This document shows positions 22,152 through 33,204 of a DNA stretch of 64,000 nt, piece after piece. Under the pieces are notes generated by a model that made no database searches, had not been told where the DNA came from, and worked only from the letters and a program-made list of their open reading frames with translations. The DNA is from Paraconiothyrium sp. Pb-2020 (lineage: Eukaryota; Ascomycota; Dothideomycetes; Pleosporales; Didymosphaeriaceae): contig JAJUBI010000005.1 in the NCBI GenBank assembly GCA_022419385.1, positions 1,054,001 through 1,118,000 of the forward strand, in the 5' to 3' direction. Every line of letters starts with the position of its first letter. The stretch's first letter is position 1. Both the position numbers and the translations under genes were made by a program.

Positions 22152-22184
22152 ACTCAACACCGTACTCAACACCGTACTCAACAC
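22152..22184 (+). repeat. 12-bp tandem repeat in leader of C2H2 gene
   Basis: ACTCAACACCGT occurs twice in full and once as its first nine bases, between the TATA element and the ATG, so it probably lies in the transcribed leader. Confidence 0.85.
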
Positions 22185-22210
22185 ATCGAAACCACCCCTG
22201 AAGTTACAGA

Positions 22211-23516
22211 ATGTCTACCACTGAGGGCAACCCTAAGAGCGTCGCCGGGTGGAAGACTTCTAGTATGCAGAGTAAGTGCATAAAGCATGCCATACATTTT
22301 CCATCTGGCTATTGATCCTAACAACGCGGTCTAGACTTTGCGACTGGCTTTGACTCAGATCAGGATAGTGAGCTGAGCGATCCGCCTACAGATCTCGAAA
22401 GCGAAGACGGCCAGCCGAGACTCAATAAGAACAAGAGTATGTGATCTAATCACCCAGTTCCTGGCTGCCTCATCTGACTAATGCACAGGCCGGTCGGCAG
22501 ATATTGATTTAGATCAAGCAGACTTCGATACCAACCTGGAGACTGACCTAGCCATCGCTGCTAGTGAACTCGAAGATAGTGGGTACGAGGCTCAGAATGA
22601 GTCCGGAGAAGACGATGAATCTATGGAGCAGATTGAATCACAGGAAGACTCCGAAGACGAATGGAAGCCACTTGCCCGCACAAAGAGCTCTAGGGCAACT
22701 GCGCTGCCACGCAAGAAAACAAAAAAGGCGTCGAAGACCAAGGAAAATAGTAGGACAGACCATACAAAGTCGTACCTCTGTCCTTGGCCTGCCTGCGGCC
22801 AACGCTTCGGTCGCAAAGACCATCTCAAGCGCCATTGGGGCAGCCACAGTGATACGAAGTCCTTTAGGTGCCCGGCGCCTTTTTGCGGCCATGCGACAAA
22901 GCGGAAGGATAACCTCAAGGAGCACTTGAAGCTTCGACATAATCTTGGTGCAACAGCGGCCAAACGAGGCGTCGACCAGGCGGCCCGAGCTGCTGTTGCG
23001 GAGACACAGGCTCTTGCTGCTGCTGTCAATGCCGCAATAGCTAGTGCTGAGGGCAGTAAGGATTCTGGGGCTAGTGGTAAAACTCCTACCGGCAGTGGGC
23101 GCTCGAAGAAGCGCCGCAGCGGCGCCGCAACTAGCAGCAGCAAAGCGAAGGCTGCCATCAGCAGCGAAGATGCTAGAAAGACTGGCATAGTTCAACAAGC
23201 TGCAGTTGACTATGAAGCGCAGGCTGACGACAAAGATCAGAGCGGCACTATGAACAGCAATCGAGGTGAACATCTCGGCTCAGGTGACGATGGCGACGTT
23301 CCTGGGACGGCTTTGCTGCGAGCTGCATATGAAGTATGGGACTCGGATAGGGACTTTGACAGGAATAATATTCAGGAGTCCAGCAACGACGACGATGATC
23401 ATAACGACATTGACGAAATGAAGATTGTTAGGAAGAACTTGAAGCGGAGGAGAGGCGAGGGTAATGATAACAATGTTGGAAACAAGACGAGGAACGGGAA
23501 AACCGTAGAGGTCTGA
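22211..23516 (+). CDS. C2H2 zinc-finger protein, array member 4
   Basis: Three exons, 22211-22271, 22335-22436 and 22489-23516, give 396 residues. Introns 22272-22334 (GTAAGT..CTAG) and 22437-22488 (GTATGT..ACAG) both sit in phase 1. The N-terminal ~150 residues are acidic (DSDQDSELSDPPTDLESEDG, GEDDESMEQIESQEDSEDE) followed by a Lys-rich stretch. Two fingers of the C-x4-C type follow: CPWPACGQRFGRKDHLKRHWGSH and CPAPFCGHATKRKDNLKEHLKLRH. An Ala-rich helical region and a basic segment (GRSKKRRSG, KKRR) that may act as nuclear signal come next, with a further basic patch (KNLKRRRGEG) near the end. Likely nuclear regulator; largest and best-defined member of the array. Confidence 0.85.
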
Positions 23517-23962
23517 GCGGAAACATGGAAGCGAGACCACGCCAAGCAGCTCTTGGACAAGGTGTGTCAGGCCTGTGTCAGGCGTTGTCAGCTCTTCGAC
23601 ATGTCACTCTGGAGACCTGATAGTACCTTCAAAGGTAGTGGAAATATCACAACAAAGATGAAGATCCATGGCCGAGACTGAGCTCGATACGAGCAGTGAT
23701 GCATGTAGACACGATGCTTTGTGAGTCCCAGGATAAGGGGCTTTGAATATCTCACAATCGTCATTTCATCCCGTCAAAGAGAAAGGATGACGGTCAAGTA
23801 GCACGTGTGCGAGCGCGTGAAAGTAAAAGACGTGTGTCTGACTCAGCTGCTGCCAACCTAAAACGTCCTAGCCTGAACAAAAAGATCGGTTGCGTAGCAT
23901 CCTTCACAACTGTCATCTCTCCATACTCTGCACAACCTGGATTTTATCACGGAATTCAATTG
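23517..23962. other. Intergenic spacer
   Basis: Nothing beyond an in-frame upstream extension (from 23807) of the next gene, which lacks conserved features. Confidence 0.45.
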
Positions 23963-24802
23963 ATGACGAACACAAGACCTCATGTGGGCTTCCTTGCATT
24001 GCCTGTAGAGCTTCGGCTCCAGATTCTGGAAAACGTCATCGACGACGCACCGAACGCTGGCCTCGTCTACCCTACCGTGTCCGCGAAGGCGAAACCCGAT
24101 GTAACCAGAACCTCACAAGGCTTGATCCTGGACCTCGGCCACTCCTCCGCCGCGAATTTGAATATTCTGTGCGTGTGTCGCCAATTGCGAGATGAACTTA
24201 CTCAGGCAGCCTTTCGGCGCACTGTCTTCATCATTCGCGATCCTTACCATGTATCGGAGAAGATCCTGCAACCTCTTCAGCACGTTCATCTGAAGAATCT
24301 GAGACGAGTCATGCTGGTCTTCCAAGCATATCGTCTAAGCCAATTGACATCTTGGCGGAGGCCCTTTAATCGCGAAGATTTGCACCTGGACAGCTTGACG
24401 ATTGCGCTTCAATCAACCACGCAACACACTGTTGGCCCCATGATGTCGGATGACTACATCAAACAAAGCACGCGCGACGTTGTAGGACTTCTGCGGCGTT
24501 TGGAGCGCGTTAAAATCCTGAAGTTCGTACAAAACGCGGCTTTTACCAAGCGACGTTTTCAAGCGTGGTATAACCAGATAGTCGGACTTGTCTTGAAGGA
24601 AGATCACTACCAACGCTACGATGCGCCTGAAGCTCCACACATCGAAGCCACATGGTGGGATTGGCATTTCGACTCTATTGAGAAATCGTTCGAGTTCATT
24701 GCACGCCCAGCCAAGCCGATTGTTCCTGAACCAGACTACATGGAGATGGTGGCACCGCTCGTCGCGCAGTTGATGAGCGAAATGGAAGATGGATTGTCAT
24801 GA
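23963..24802 (+). CDS. F-box-like protein of unknown target
   Basis: Intronless, 279 residues from the ATG at 23963; an upstream ATG at 23807 would add 52 residues of low-quality sequence and is not used. Residues ~8-30 (GFLALPVELRLQILENVI) match the degenerate F-box opening LPxELRxxI common in fungi. LNILCVCRQLRDELTQAAFRR follows, as in the fungal proteins in which this box is succeeded by a conserved CRQxRxE segment. The rest is helical with GLLRRLERVKILKF, and no WD40 or LRR repeats are visible. Canonical F-box proteins recruit substrates to SCF ubiquitin ligases; whether this short form binds Skp1 is uncertain. Confidence 0.65.
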   Translation: MTNTRPHVGFLALPVELRLQILENVIDDAPNAGLVYPTVSAKAKPDVTRTSQGLILDLGHSSAANLNILCVCRQLRDELTQAAFRRTVFIIRDPYHVSEKILQPLQHVHLKNLRRVMLVFQAYRLSQLTSWRRPFNREDLHLDSLTIALQSTTQHTVGPMMSDDYIKQSTRDVVGLLRRLERVKILKFVQNAAFTKRRFQAWYNQIVGLVLKEDHYQRYDAPEAPHIEATWWDWHFDSIEKSFEFIARPAKPIVPEPDYMEMVAPLVAQLMSEMEDGLS

Positions 24803-26392
24803 GGACCCTGACCCACTTTGCCGGGTACCGGGACTGGAATGTGGGATATACATCAGTATACAATTCGTAGACTCCGACGCAGATTGGTGTGAGCGCGTAG
24901 GGAATGCAGACCAATGCGCGATTCATAGCAGTCCGCGTAGCACCCGCATCCGCGTCCTGGCCTGGTCTGCACCCACTAGTGAGGTACCTACGTTTGTGAC
25001 TTTCGTGGGATGTTTTGCAGGTGTTGAGGACGCAGCTATATTAGCATCCTCCGAGTGCAATGCGAACCCGACTTAGGTAATGAGGCAATGTGGATACTCA
25101 TTGGTGCCGTCCCTCAGGTTTCCACGTACGCGGACGATGACAACGGCATGCGCGGACATCTGCCGCAAAGAGAAATACTGCCGGCCGAGTCATGTTGCAG
25201 TAGCAGATTCCCGACTGTCCTCTGTATGTGATGCAGATGATTACCGATTGCAATCGGATTGGCCAGGTGATGACAGATGGCGAATTACTGCCCAACGAAT
25301 CAATCACATCCATTCAACACAATACATCTTTTGGTCTCAGAACAGAACAATGATCAAGCATTCTACTACGATAGCCAAGACAGCCAAGACGGCTTGTTGC
25401 CTGCCAAGAGGGGATTAGAGGGTCACGTGCCACTGGTGAAGGCTTCGTTACGAGTCCTCGTGGAGTTTTCGTGGACTGCTCCCAATGAAACGTCATCATC
25501 CGACACTAGTTGCCAAGGCATGTCAGATCGGACGTGTATCTCCGACGGCGCCTTATCGGAAACAGTCCGTCGTTTACCTTGGACACATTGGTCGAGTACT
25601 ATGCAACGCAAAGCTGATATCTACAGGTCTGCAGATGTTTTCTGGTGGCACAGGACGTCCCCTATAACAAGTTCTTGCAGCGGGCAATCATCATGTTCGT
25701 GGCTGGACCGTAGAATCGCAGCTCGGTCAAACACCGAACGATCTGCCTGACTAGAAAAACCTAAGCCACGCTAAGCATTGCCGCGGCCGCAGAGCCTCCT
25801 CCACTAACGCCGAGCTTGATTCCAATCACCGCAACTTCGAGACCCACATCTTTGGTCACCTCACGATGGAGCCCCCATGTTTCTTGACAGGTTTTCCACC
25901 TCACCTGCCTGGACTTGGACCGGGAGGTGGAACGATTCGCCACTTTTTCTGGGTCCTCTGCTATAGTCGCCGCAGCACTAGAACCCGCTAGGGAGGCCGT
26001 CGGCGCACATGCATACTCTTCTGATCAAGCGTTTAGGCGTTCAGATTGGGGAATCGTAGTAGATAACTGCTCGATAATCCGGAGCACCCGGAGTATCGCC
26101 AACCGATGAGGAGCCCCATGGCAGAGCTACTCCAGCCCTGAGCCCGTGCGCACACAGTGCAATAATGTGGGGAGGGGACTGAGTACAAGTAGTCTCACTC
26201 CGCTACGTGACTTTCCTTTCTTCAGTTCTTCTGCCGTCCGAAGTGTTGTGTCCGGGGTTGTCTCCGCTCTTTCTAGCGCGCTTTCACACGCTCGAGGCGA
26301 GGACTGCTACTTATCCAACAAGTGCGACCGCATTCGTCACCCGCACATCTTCTTCTCTTACCAATACTCAACGACAGATTCAACTCCTCACA
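24803..26392. other. Non-coding stretch upstream of sugar transporter
   Basis: About 1.6 kb with a 157-residue frame (25277-25750) and smaller ones that show no domain. The last few hundred bases presumably contain the transporter promoter. Confidence 0.45.
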
Positions 26393-27977
26393 ATGGGTCT
26401 CCAGGGCGGTTCTCTGCGCATGGCGCAACTCCTTCTTGTTGTGATGCCGGCCTTCGTCCTTTTTGGGTACAATCAATCTGGCGTTGGCGGTCTCCTCTCT
26501 CTGCGCGACTGGAACGACCACTTTCCACAGATCGACACCGTGGATGCTACCGGTGCCGAGAAGTCCCATAAATCCACGGTGCAGGGTGCAGTGGTCTCCT
26601 CTTTCACCATTGGTGCGCTCTTTGGTGCGCTGAGCTGCTCATGGGTTGGAGACGTCCTTGGCCGAAGAAAAACCACCTTTGTGGCTGCTATCCTCACTTT
26701 GATTGGCGAAATCCTTCAATGCACTAGCTTCCAGCTCGCCCAATTCATCGTTGGCCGCTTCATCCTCGGCTGGGGCGTTGGAATGCTTAGCACGACCGTC
26801 CCGGTCTGGCAGTCCGAGTGTGCGTCCTCCGCAAACCGAGGAAAACACGTTGTCTTGGATGGGTGTTTCATTAGCTTAGGCTACACCCTCGAAGCTTGGA
26901 TCAATCTCGCTTTCTACGAACAAGACAACTTGCCTCTACAGTGGCGTCTTCCCCTGGCTATTCCGTGCGTGATCTCGTTGATCCCGATTGCTGCTGTTTT
27001 CTCAATCCCAGAGAGCCCACGATGGCTTGTCAACAAGAACAGGGTTGAAGAAGCCAAGGCGAGTTTGGCCAGGTTCAAGGGAGCGAGCACCGAAGACCCG
27101 GACGTTGTCGGTGAGATCGCGGGCATTGAACTGGCTCTTGAAGAGACTGGTAGAAGCGCGGCGAAGCTCTCCGACATCTTCACCAACGGAAAGGAACGTT
27201 TGTTCTACCGCTTCTCCCTCTGCATCTTCCTGCAGTTCCTTCAGCAAATGTGCGGAAGCAATCTTATCTCCACATACTCTACCGTAAGTTACGCCTGCAT
27301 GCTGTCATTTTGACCATACTAACCACCTTCCATAGATTATTTTCCAACAAGGTCTTGGCATGACTGGCGAAATGTCTCGCATTCTTAGTGGCGGTGCTCT
27401 CACGTGGAAGTTCCTGTCCTGCTTCGTCGCTTTCTTCACTATTGACCGATTCGGACGTCGCAAGCTGTTCATGTTCAGCGGTGCAGGTATGGCTTGCTGC
27501 ATGCTCGCCCTCGCCGTCGCTTCAAGCTATCCCAAGAGCAACAGGTCCGCTCAGATTGCCTCGGCCTTCTTCGTCTTCCTGTTCAACTTCTTCATCCCCA
27601 TCGGATTTCTCGGTGCGAACTTCTTGTACTGCGCCGAGGTCGCGCCCACCCGCCTCCGTGTCGCTATGTCAGGTATCTCTACCGCTAACCATTGGCTGTG
27701 GAACTTCGTTGTGAACATGGTCACTCCGGTCGCGATCGAGACAATCGGCTGGAAGTACTACCTGGTTTTCCTTTGCATCTCCGCTATCATCATTCCCATC
27801 GTATGGTTCTTCTACCCTGAGACCATGGGTCGCAGCCTCGAAGAGCTAGAAATGATGTTCTCCGAGGGCAAGTCGATTACGGGCATTGTGCGGGAGTCGC
27901 GGAAGCCCCTGAGCGGGTCTCTTCTGCCGGAAAGGTACCAGGAGAAGCTCGAGAAAGCAGAGGACGAGTTTGCTTAA
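26393..27977 (+). CDS. MFS sugar transporter (hexose/lactose permease-like)
   Basis: Two exons, 26393-27283 and 27336-27977, give 510 residues. The intron 27284-27335 (GTAAGT, ACTAAC branch, CATAG) is phase 0 and joins STYST to IIFQQGLG. I chose the ATG at 26393 because it begins the MFS first helix region (MGLQGGSLRMAQLLLVVMPAF); an in-frame upstream ATG exists. Sugar-porter motifs: GDVLGRRKTTFVAA (loop 2-3), GRFILGWGVGMLSTTVPVWQSE (helix 4-5), IPESPRWLVNKNRVEEAK (loop 6-7), DRFGRRKLF (loop 8-9) and FFYPETMGRSLEELEMMF (after helix 12). Twelve hydrophobic helices are present. Plasma-membrane proton/sugar symport is the family role; substrate not assignable. Confidence 0.93.
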
Positions 27978-28682
27978 AAGATTTAACACGCACGATAGAA
28001 TTAAGGGAGAATTTATATCCAGCAAGAGTTGGAAGATATGAATTATGACTTTATGTACTTCTAGCGAGAACGCGCTAGCTCATCAAAAAGTGAGAGGCTT
28101 CGGGTAGTACCGGGTCACGATTCACTTGTTCCATGATCTCGTCAAAGCGTGTTCGCACAGATTCCAAGCTTCCTCTGACCAATATGTGATTATTGCGAGA
28201 ATGCAACGGGCGGCTGAAGAGCTGTGACTGCCCGTGTTGGTATGTGCACGTGCTATTGTCACGTACACGCGTCACACTTTTCAACACAACCCGGTTTCTT
28301 AGGGCCGGCCCACCTTGCACTTTTGCTCTCTCACAGCCAGCTAGATATCGAGCTAGCGAATCTCCTCTGCCGAGACTATGCATCTTCCTTTTTGTTTCCC
28401 TTTCCGACACAATTCGCCCGCATAACTGGGACTTGCCTCTGATCGCAATGGTGCGTCGTGGTATGCTTTGGCTTACCAAAGCAGAGGAGGGTAAGGCAAC
28501 TCGGCGTCTCGTGCGGCGGCTCTGTCGTTCGAGGTCTCATACTGAGCGCGGTCCTGGGATGTTGTAAACGCCTCCTGTCTCCGCGCTCGCTCCCAATTGT
28601 CCGCTGTATCCGATCCAACTTCTGATCCATGTTCGCTCACGACCGGCAAACCACAAGTGCGCCGAGCATTCTCGATCCTATA
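27978..28682. other. Spacer between convergent genes
   Basis: 3' ends of the sugar transporter and the glycosyltransferase face each other here. No coding signal. Confidence 0.5.
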
Positions 28683-29777
28683 TCACACGGCAGCAAGCCT
28701 CCTCTTGTCATGGAAGTTCAACATCGCTCCCTTCTCTGCGTTCCACAGATCCCGTAACTGCTGCGGACCCGTCTTCCAGAACTGATCATGCAATGCCACG
28801 ACCTCCATCTCGAGGTCCTGCTCATTCGGCCACGTCGCACTCCACTTCCAGTGCAGCTCCCTCCATGGCATCAGACCTTCCCTACGGAACACGTAGTTTA
28901 ACAAGCCCTGCTCCATGGTGTGGGTGTTGAAGCGGCCGACTAGAGCCATGACCGAAACCAGATGCTCGTAGATTTGTCTGTCTGGTGCAATCAGGAAGAA
29001 CCCTGCATTGAAAGACTGCGCTTGTAGCGGTGGGGTAGGATGCTCTCGCTGGCCAGTGAGACTGTTATCAGAACGAGCGGCAAAGAGCCATTGAGACGGG
29101 AGCTGCGACTCGCCCCATTTGACTTGGCCCTTGCGAATTAGCGTGGGTGTCAGCGTGGCTACTTCAGGCTCGTCAAAGATAGGGTCGACAGGCCCCGTAA
29201 GCAAGGTGTCGGCATCCAGGAAGAGAATACGCTTGTATTCTGTCATCTCGAAGACGCGGAGCTTGTTGAATTGCTCCTTCCATCTTGCTTCTCCGGAGCG
29301 TATCCACCAATTCAACTGTACGTCTCGGACCTCGACTACAGTGGCACCATCCTCACGTAGAGTGTCTTTCTGCTCTTTGGGCACGCTCTCTGAGCAGAGA
29401 ACGATGAAGGTGGTGCTATTGGAGTTGCATCTCGTCGAACTTGCATGCAGGAGTTGATGTGTTAGAATCCGTGTGGCGGTAAAGTATGAGTCGTCCTTTG
29501 CTTGTCCCGTGAGGAAGGTTGCAATGGCGTGGTCGGTCGCTGGGAGGTGCGCAGTTGAGTTGTAACCTCTGTAGGACGATCCAAGATACGGCGGCGGACG
29601 AGCATGTGTAGCAGCTCGTATACACCAGGTGATCCCCAGCAAGGCTGTTAAGACAACGACGAAAAGTAATCTAAATTTAAAGATCATGGCGCGGTAGATC
29701 TGGCATTTTCGAACAGAGGTGGAGCCATGAGATTTTGATTCTTTGACAAGTGAATAAGGCTGATCGTGTGATAGCAT
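28683..29777 (-). CDS. Glycosyltransferase family 8-like type II membrane protein
   Basis: Single exon, 364 residues from the ATG at 29777. An alternative ATG at 29687 begins directly before the membrane anchor (MIFKFRLLFVVVLTALLGITW); homologue alignment would decide. After the anchor and a short stem, the GT-A fold appears: ATFLTGQAKDDSYFTATRILTHQLL, FIVLCSESVPKEQKDTLREDGA, then FNKLRVFEMTEYKRILFLDADTLL, which holds the metal-binding D-x-D and matches glycogenin-like GT8 enzymes. QSFNAGFFLIAPD and the tail RELHWKWSATWP are typical of fungal Golgi members. Likely a lumenal Golgi/ER sugar transferase using a UDP-sugar; acceptor unknown. Confidence 0.82.
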   Translation of the reverse strand: MLSHDQPYSLVKESKSHGSTSVRKCQIYRAMIFKFRLLFVVVLTALLGITWCIRAATHARPPPYLGSSYRGYNSTAHLPATDHAIATFLTGQAKDDSYFTATRILTHQLLHASSTRCNSNSTTFIVLCSESVPKEQKDTLREDGATVVEVRDVQLNWWIRSGEARWKEQFNKLRVFEMTEYKRILFLDADTLLTGPVDPIFDEPEVATLTPTLIRKGQVKWGESQLPSQWLFAARSDNSLTGQREHPTPPLQAQSFNAGFFLIAPDRQIYEHLVSVMALVGRFNTHTMEQGLLNYVFRREGLMPWRELHWKWSATWPNEQDLEMEVVALHDQFWKTGPQQLRDLWNAEKGAMLNFHDKRRLAAV

Positions 29778-31046
29778 GGTGGTCGCACCTGGTTGCCTAC
29801 TGCAGTAGGTGCTACTCGTACTCGGGGTAGGAAGTACTTTTAATTGTACGTATGTATAAGGGAAAAGGTGGTCTCGCGTAACATGCCGACGCGTGGGCAT
29901 TGCTGCGGCCGCAGACCTCGACAGGAATAAAGCCCCTTGGCAGCTTCGCAGGAGGCCCTACAGCCCCGGACTACCCGTTATGTCCGGGGTCGCGCTGAAC
30001 GAGGTGCGATATGACTGGTCCTCTAAACTTCTGCAGCTATAAGGCATGGCTATGCATCCCGTAAAGAAGTGAATGTCGTGGCGGAGCACCGTTGCGGAGG
30101 GCGGCAACGGTGTGCGAGTCATCGTCAGCAAGAAGTCTCCGCGCACTATACGCCTAAAGTGCATCAGCAGCTAAGCCATGTCGGGCACGATCCACGTTGT
30201 GGGCTTACATGTTCCCCAGTCTGTATGCCTCTCAAGGTTGACTCCATTGTAGGAGAGGGAACCAGAGCCATACGTGCGGTGGACTGCTAAATCACCGATA
30301 CCGACGACTGACCAGCTTTCAAGCACTCCTTTCCACCATCACAGGCAAGATTATCATCATTCAGCCTCATGAAGGGGTGGCCCTGGGCAAAGGCGCAGTC
30401 GTGGTGGTGTTGTCGTTGGAAGCTGCATGCGCCACCAGGCCGGCAATCAGCGCAGCGCCCGGTTTTATTAATTTTAGGCTTTGGTCTTGGAACAACGTAA
30501 GCGGCCCCCAAGCATGCCTTAAACCTGCAAATGCTGAAGGTTTACTATAGACTCGGAAAAGATATAGCTATGGCGAGGACCTCATTAGCTGTTGTCCTTT
30601 TGTTTGCAGGAAGTTTCGCAAACAATAGATGTCAAGTAGAAAGTTCCGTGTCGCTAGGAAGGGCATCTGGGCGAGAGTATGATCACGTGACTTCAACGCA
30701 CCCGTGGACGCATGCCGATGCTAAAGACGTCGCAATGTGCATCCAGATGACTTTTTGAATTGTGTTACAATGATTTTATAAAAAAATCATAGCGTCATAC
30801 ATTGCTATGTTCATGAGCTTTGCCACGTGGGCTCCGGGAGCGCCCGAGCCTCAAGAAATATGTTTCGCTGTTCATTGGACCGGCTTCTACTCCCTACAAC
30901 CCCCACATTGTATGGTGAGCAACAATAGTACATAGGTCCCTCGATCACAGCAACACGGTAGCCTCTGTTCCACAATCTGGAGTACCTGTTCGTTGGCAAA
31001 CACACTACAACCACTATAAGCCACCAATGACCCGAGAGCATGCATT
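29778..31046. other. Non-coding stretch between divergent genes
   Basis: About 1.3 kb holding promoters of the glycosyltransferase (minus) and the Zn2Cys6 gene (plus). Small frames show nothing recognisable. Confidence 0.45.
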
Positions 31047-33204
31047 ATGCGCCCTCTTCGGCCTCTTCTTCCTGTCAAACGCGAGAAGCCAGGGTCACCA
31101 TTAGCAGAAGTACCATCGAAGAAGCGAAGCACCTTAGCGTGCGCTAATTGTCGAGACAAAAGAATCAAGGTCATCTCGGCCGGTCACTCTTCAACTAAAC
31201 TTCGTATTGATCTAACTGTTAGTAGTGCGATGGCGCACGGCCAGCGTGCAGTAGCTGCCGCCAACGGACGTCGGACTGCGTCTATGTCGAATCCAGATAC
31301 CAGCAGATGAAGGGAAAGTACGAAGCGTTGCAGAAACAAGAGTCTGACTGTCAAAGATTCCTGGCTCTTATCAAAGCTGGAACGGAAGAACATGCCGTGG
31401 AGGTCATCAGAAATTTGAGAGCAGGAAGAGACGTCGGAGCCATTGTCAGCCAGACAAACCAGAGAAATACCGTTACGCCATACGGTCTCGGCAGAGCTGC
31501 TCAGCCACCTGCAACAACAAGCCAGCAACCCGCGTCAAACCGATTGAATGATTACCGAACGACAGCCCAGCTAGCACTTGAAGATAGTTCCCGACAGCGC
31601 GGAGATTATGTCCTGATAGAGAGAGCGGAGATGTTGCAAGAGGTGTTAGACCTTCTTAGGTTAATTGACAACGCCATGTTTTACATAATGTCCACTAACA
31701 GCTCCTAGGTGCATGCCTGAAGACGCAGCCCAAAGCCTTCTGCGTGAACTGAGGTCGGCTTCTGAAGTCACCTCTGTGCTCCAAATGGTAAATGGAGGTA
31801 CATTTGAGAAACAGTTGTCCGAAAACAGGACTGCACGCTCGTTGCTACCCTTTCCACACTCGAATTTGGAACTTGAGCTAACGGTACGGCATCCTGTAGC
31901 TCATCCCGCGCTGGATCACTCCCAAGACTCGGGGCTTCTCCAAGGACTCACTGGAGGACTGGGTGATGAAACATCTCCAGACCCATGGGCATCGGATCCG
32001 ATACACGATTGGGAATACCCAGTTGATGGAAGCCAGTCTCCGAAATTCCAAAGCCTGACCTTTCCTGAGCTTATGTCTACTGATCGGAATCTGGCCGACA
32101 GCAATTTGGGAACTAATCCTTATTATGACTCGCGATTATCGCAACTCAACATCGGGTTCTGGACAAATGTGGAGGTTCCCAACGATTTTGCGGCACACGC
32201 TATCTCTGCATATCTTGAAACAGATCACCCACTCTTCGGGTTTTTCAATGCCGGTCTCTTTATTTCCGATCTGGTTGAATGTAGATTCGAGTACTGTTCA
32301 GCGTTCTTAATCAGCTCACTCCTCGCATTCGCTTGTGTAAGTCAATCACTTTGGCTCGGTCCAGGCGAACTCGAGATTAGACTTTGGTCTCATTAGCACC
32401 AGATTATACATGCGGCGAAGGACCCGAAAGCATCTACATTAAGTCGATCATTCGAAGATGAGGCCGAGATTCTTTGGCGCGTTGAGCGAAGAGCCGACAC
32501 CCTACCAGCACTTGCTGGCATGAGTTTTCTATTATTATCAGTAGGCTCGCATGGCAAAGACAAACTAGCTCAGCAGTGCATCGATGATGTCGCGGACATG
32601 TCGCGGCGAATGAATCTATTTGGCGTCGCAGATAAACTCACAACAGCGGATATTGCATGCTACCTAGCAGGTGCCCAGATTGCCACGGCGCAAACTGCAT
32701 GGGCCTCGTACAACCATCTCTGGTGAGCATGACATGCAACCGATCTTGCTTTGACATCGAACTTAAAGTACCACACTAAACAGCATGCAGTCAGTATTTC
32801 ACCTGAAGACGCTCGCCCATTGAGACTCCACCAGCCATTCCTATACCACGATTCACGCCGAACAAAGAAGCTCAAATGCGGATTAACCGGACTTTCCAAG
32901 CCTTGTCCGCAGTTTGGGTCATTGCCTCAGAGATCATCTCTATATACCGTCAACAACCCGAACGTCATCCGTCGGCTACATTCGCGTACGCCAAGTATCA
33001 GAAGCCGCTCTCATGGGTGAACCTGCTCTCCGGGTAACGCGGCACATGTTCCCTTTTTCGTAGCACGTACTCTCGCACCTCGGGACGAATAATCACTAAC
33101 AACCATCCAGCATGTATCTATACGTCATCATCCTCAACATCATCCCCTTCGTGCAGGAGGACAAGCAGCACGACTTCCAAACTTGGCACCAAATTATGGC
33201 TTGA
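31047..33204 (+). pseudogene. Zn2Cys6 transcription factor with in-frame stop
   Basis: Exons 31047-31169, 31226-31659, 31709-32336, 32397-32722 and 32791-33033 join through good introns (31170-31225, 31660-31708, 32337-32396, 32723-32790). The N-terminus is a Zn2Cys6 binuclear cluster: CANCRDKRIK, CDGARPACSSCRQRTSDC, spacing C-2-C-6-C-6-C-2-C-6-C, followed by a coiled-coil-like linker. The middle region (YLETDHPLFGFFNAGLFISDL, SFEDEAEILWRVER) and later AQMRINRTFQALSAVWVIASE belong to the fungal-specific TF middle homology region. In exon 5 a TGA at 32804-32806 interrupts this otherwise continuous frame, and a last segment after intron 33034-33110 ends early at 33204. TGA for CGA (Arg) would be a single C-to-T change. 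Either decayed, truncated or unusually spliced. Confidence 0.6.

Noticed and set aside
25277..25750. 157-residue frame on the plus strand
   Set aside because: Composition looks random with Ser/Thr/Trp scatter and no motif; equally long antisense frames overlap.
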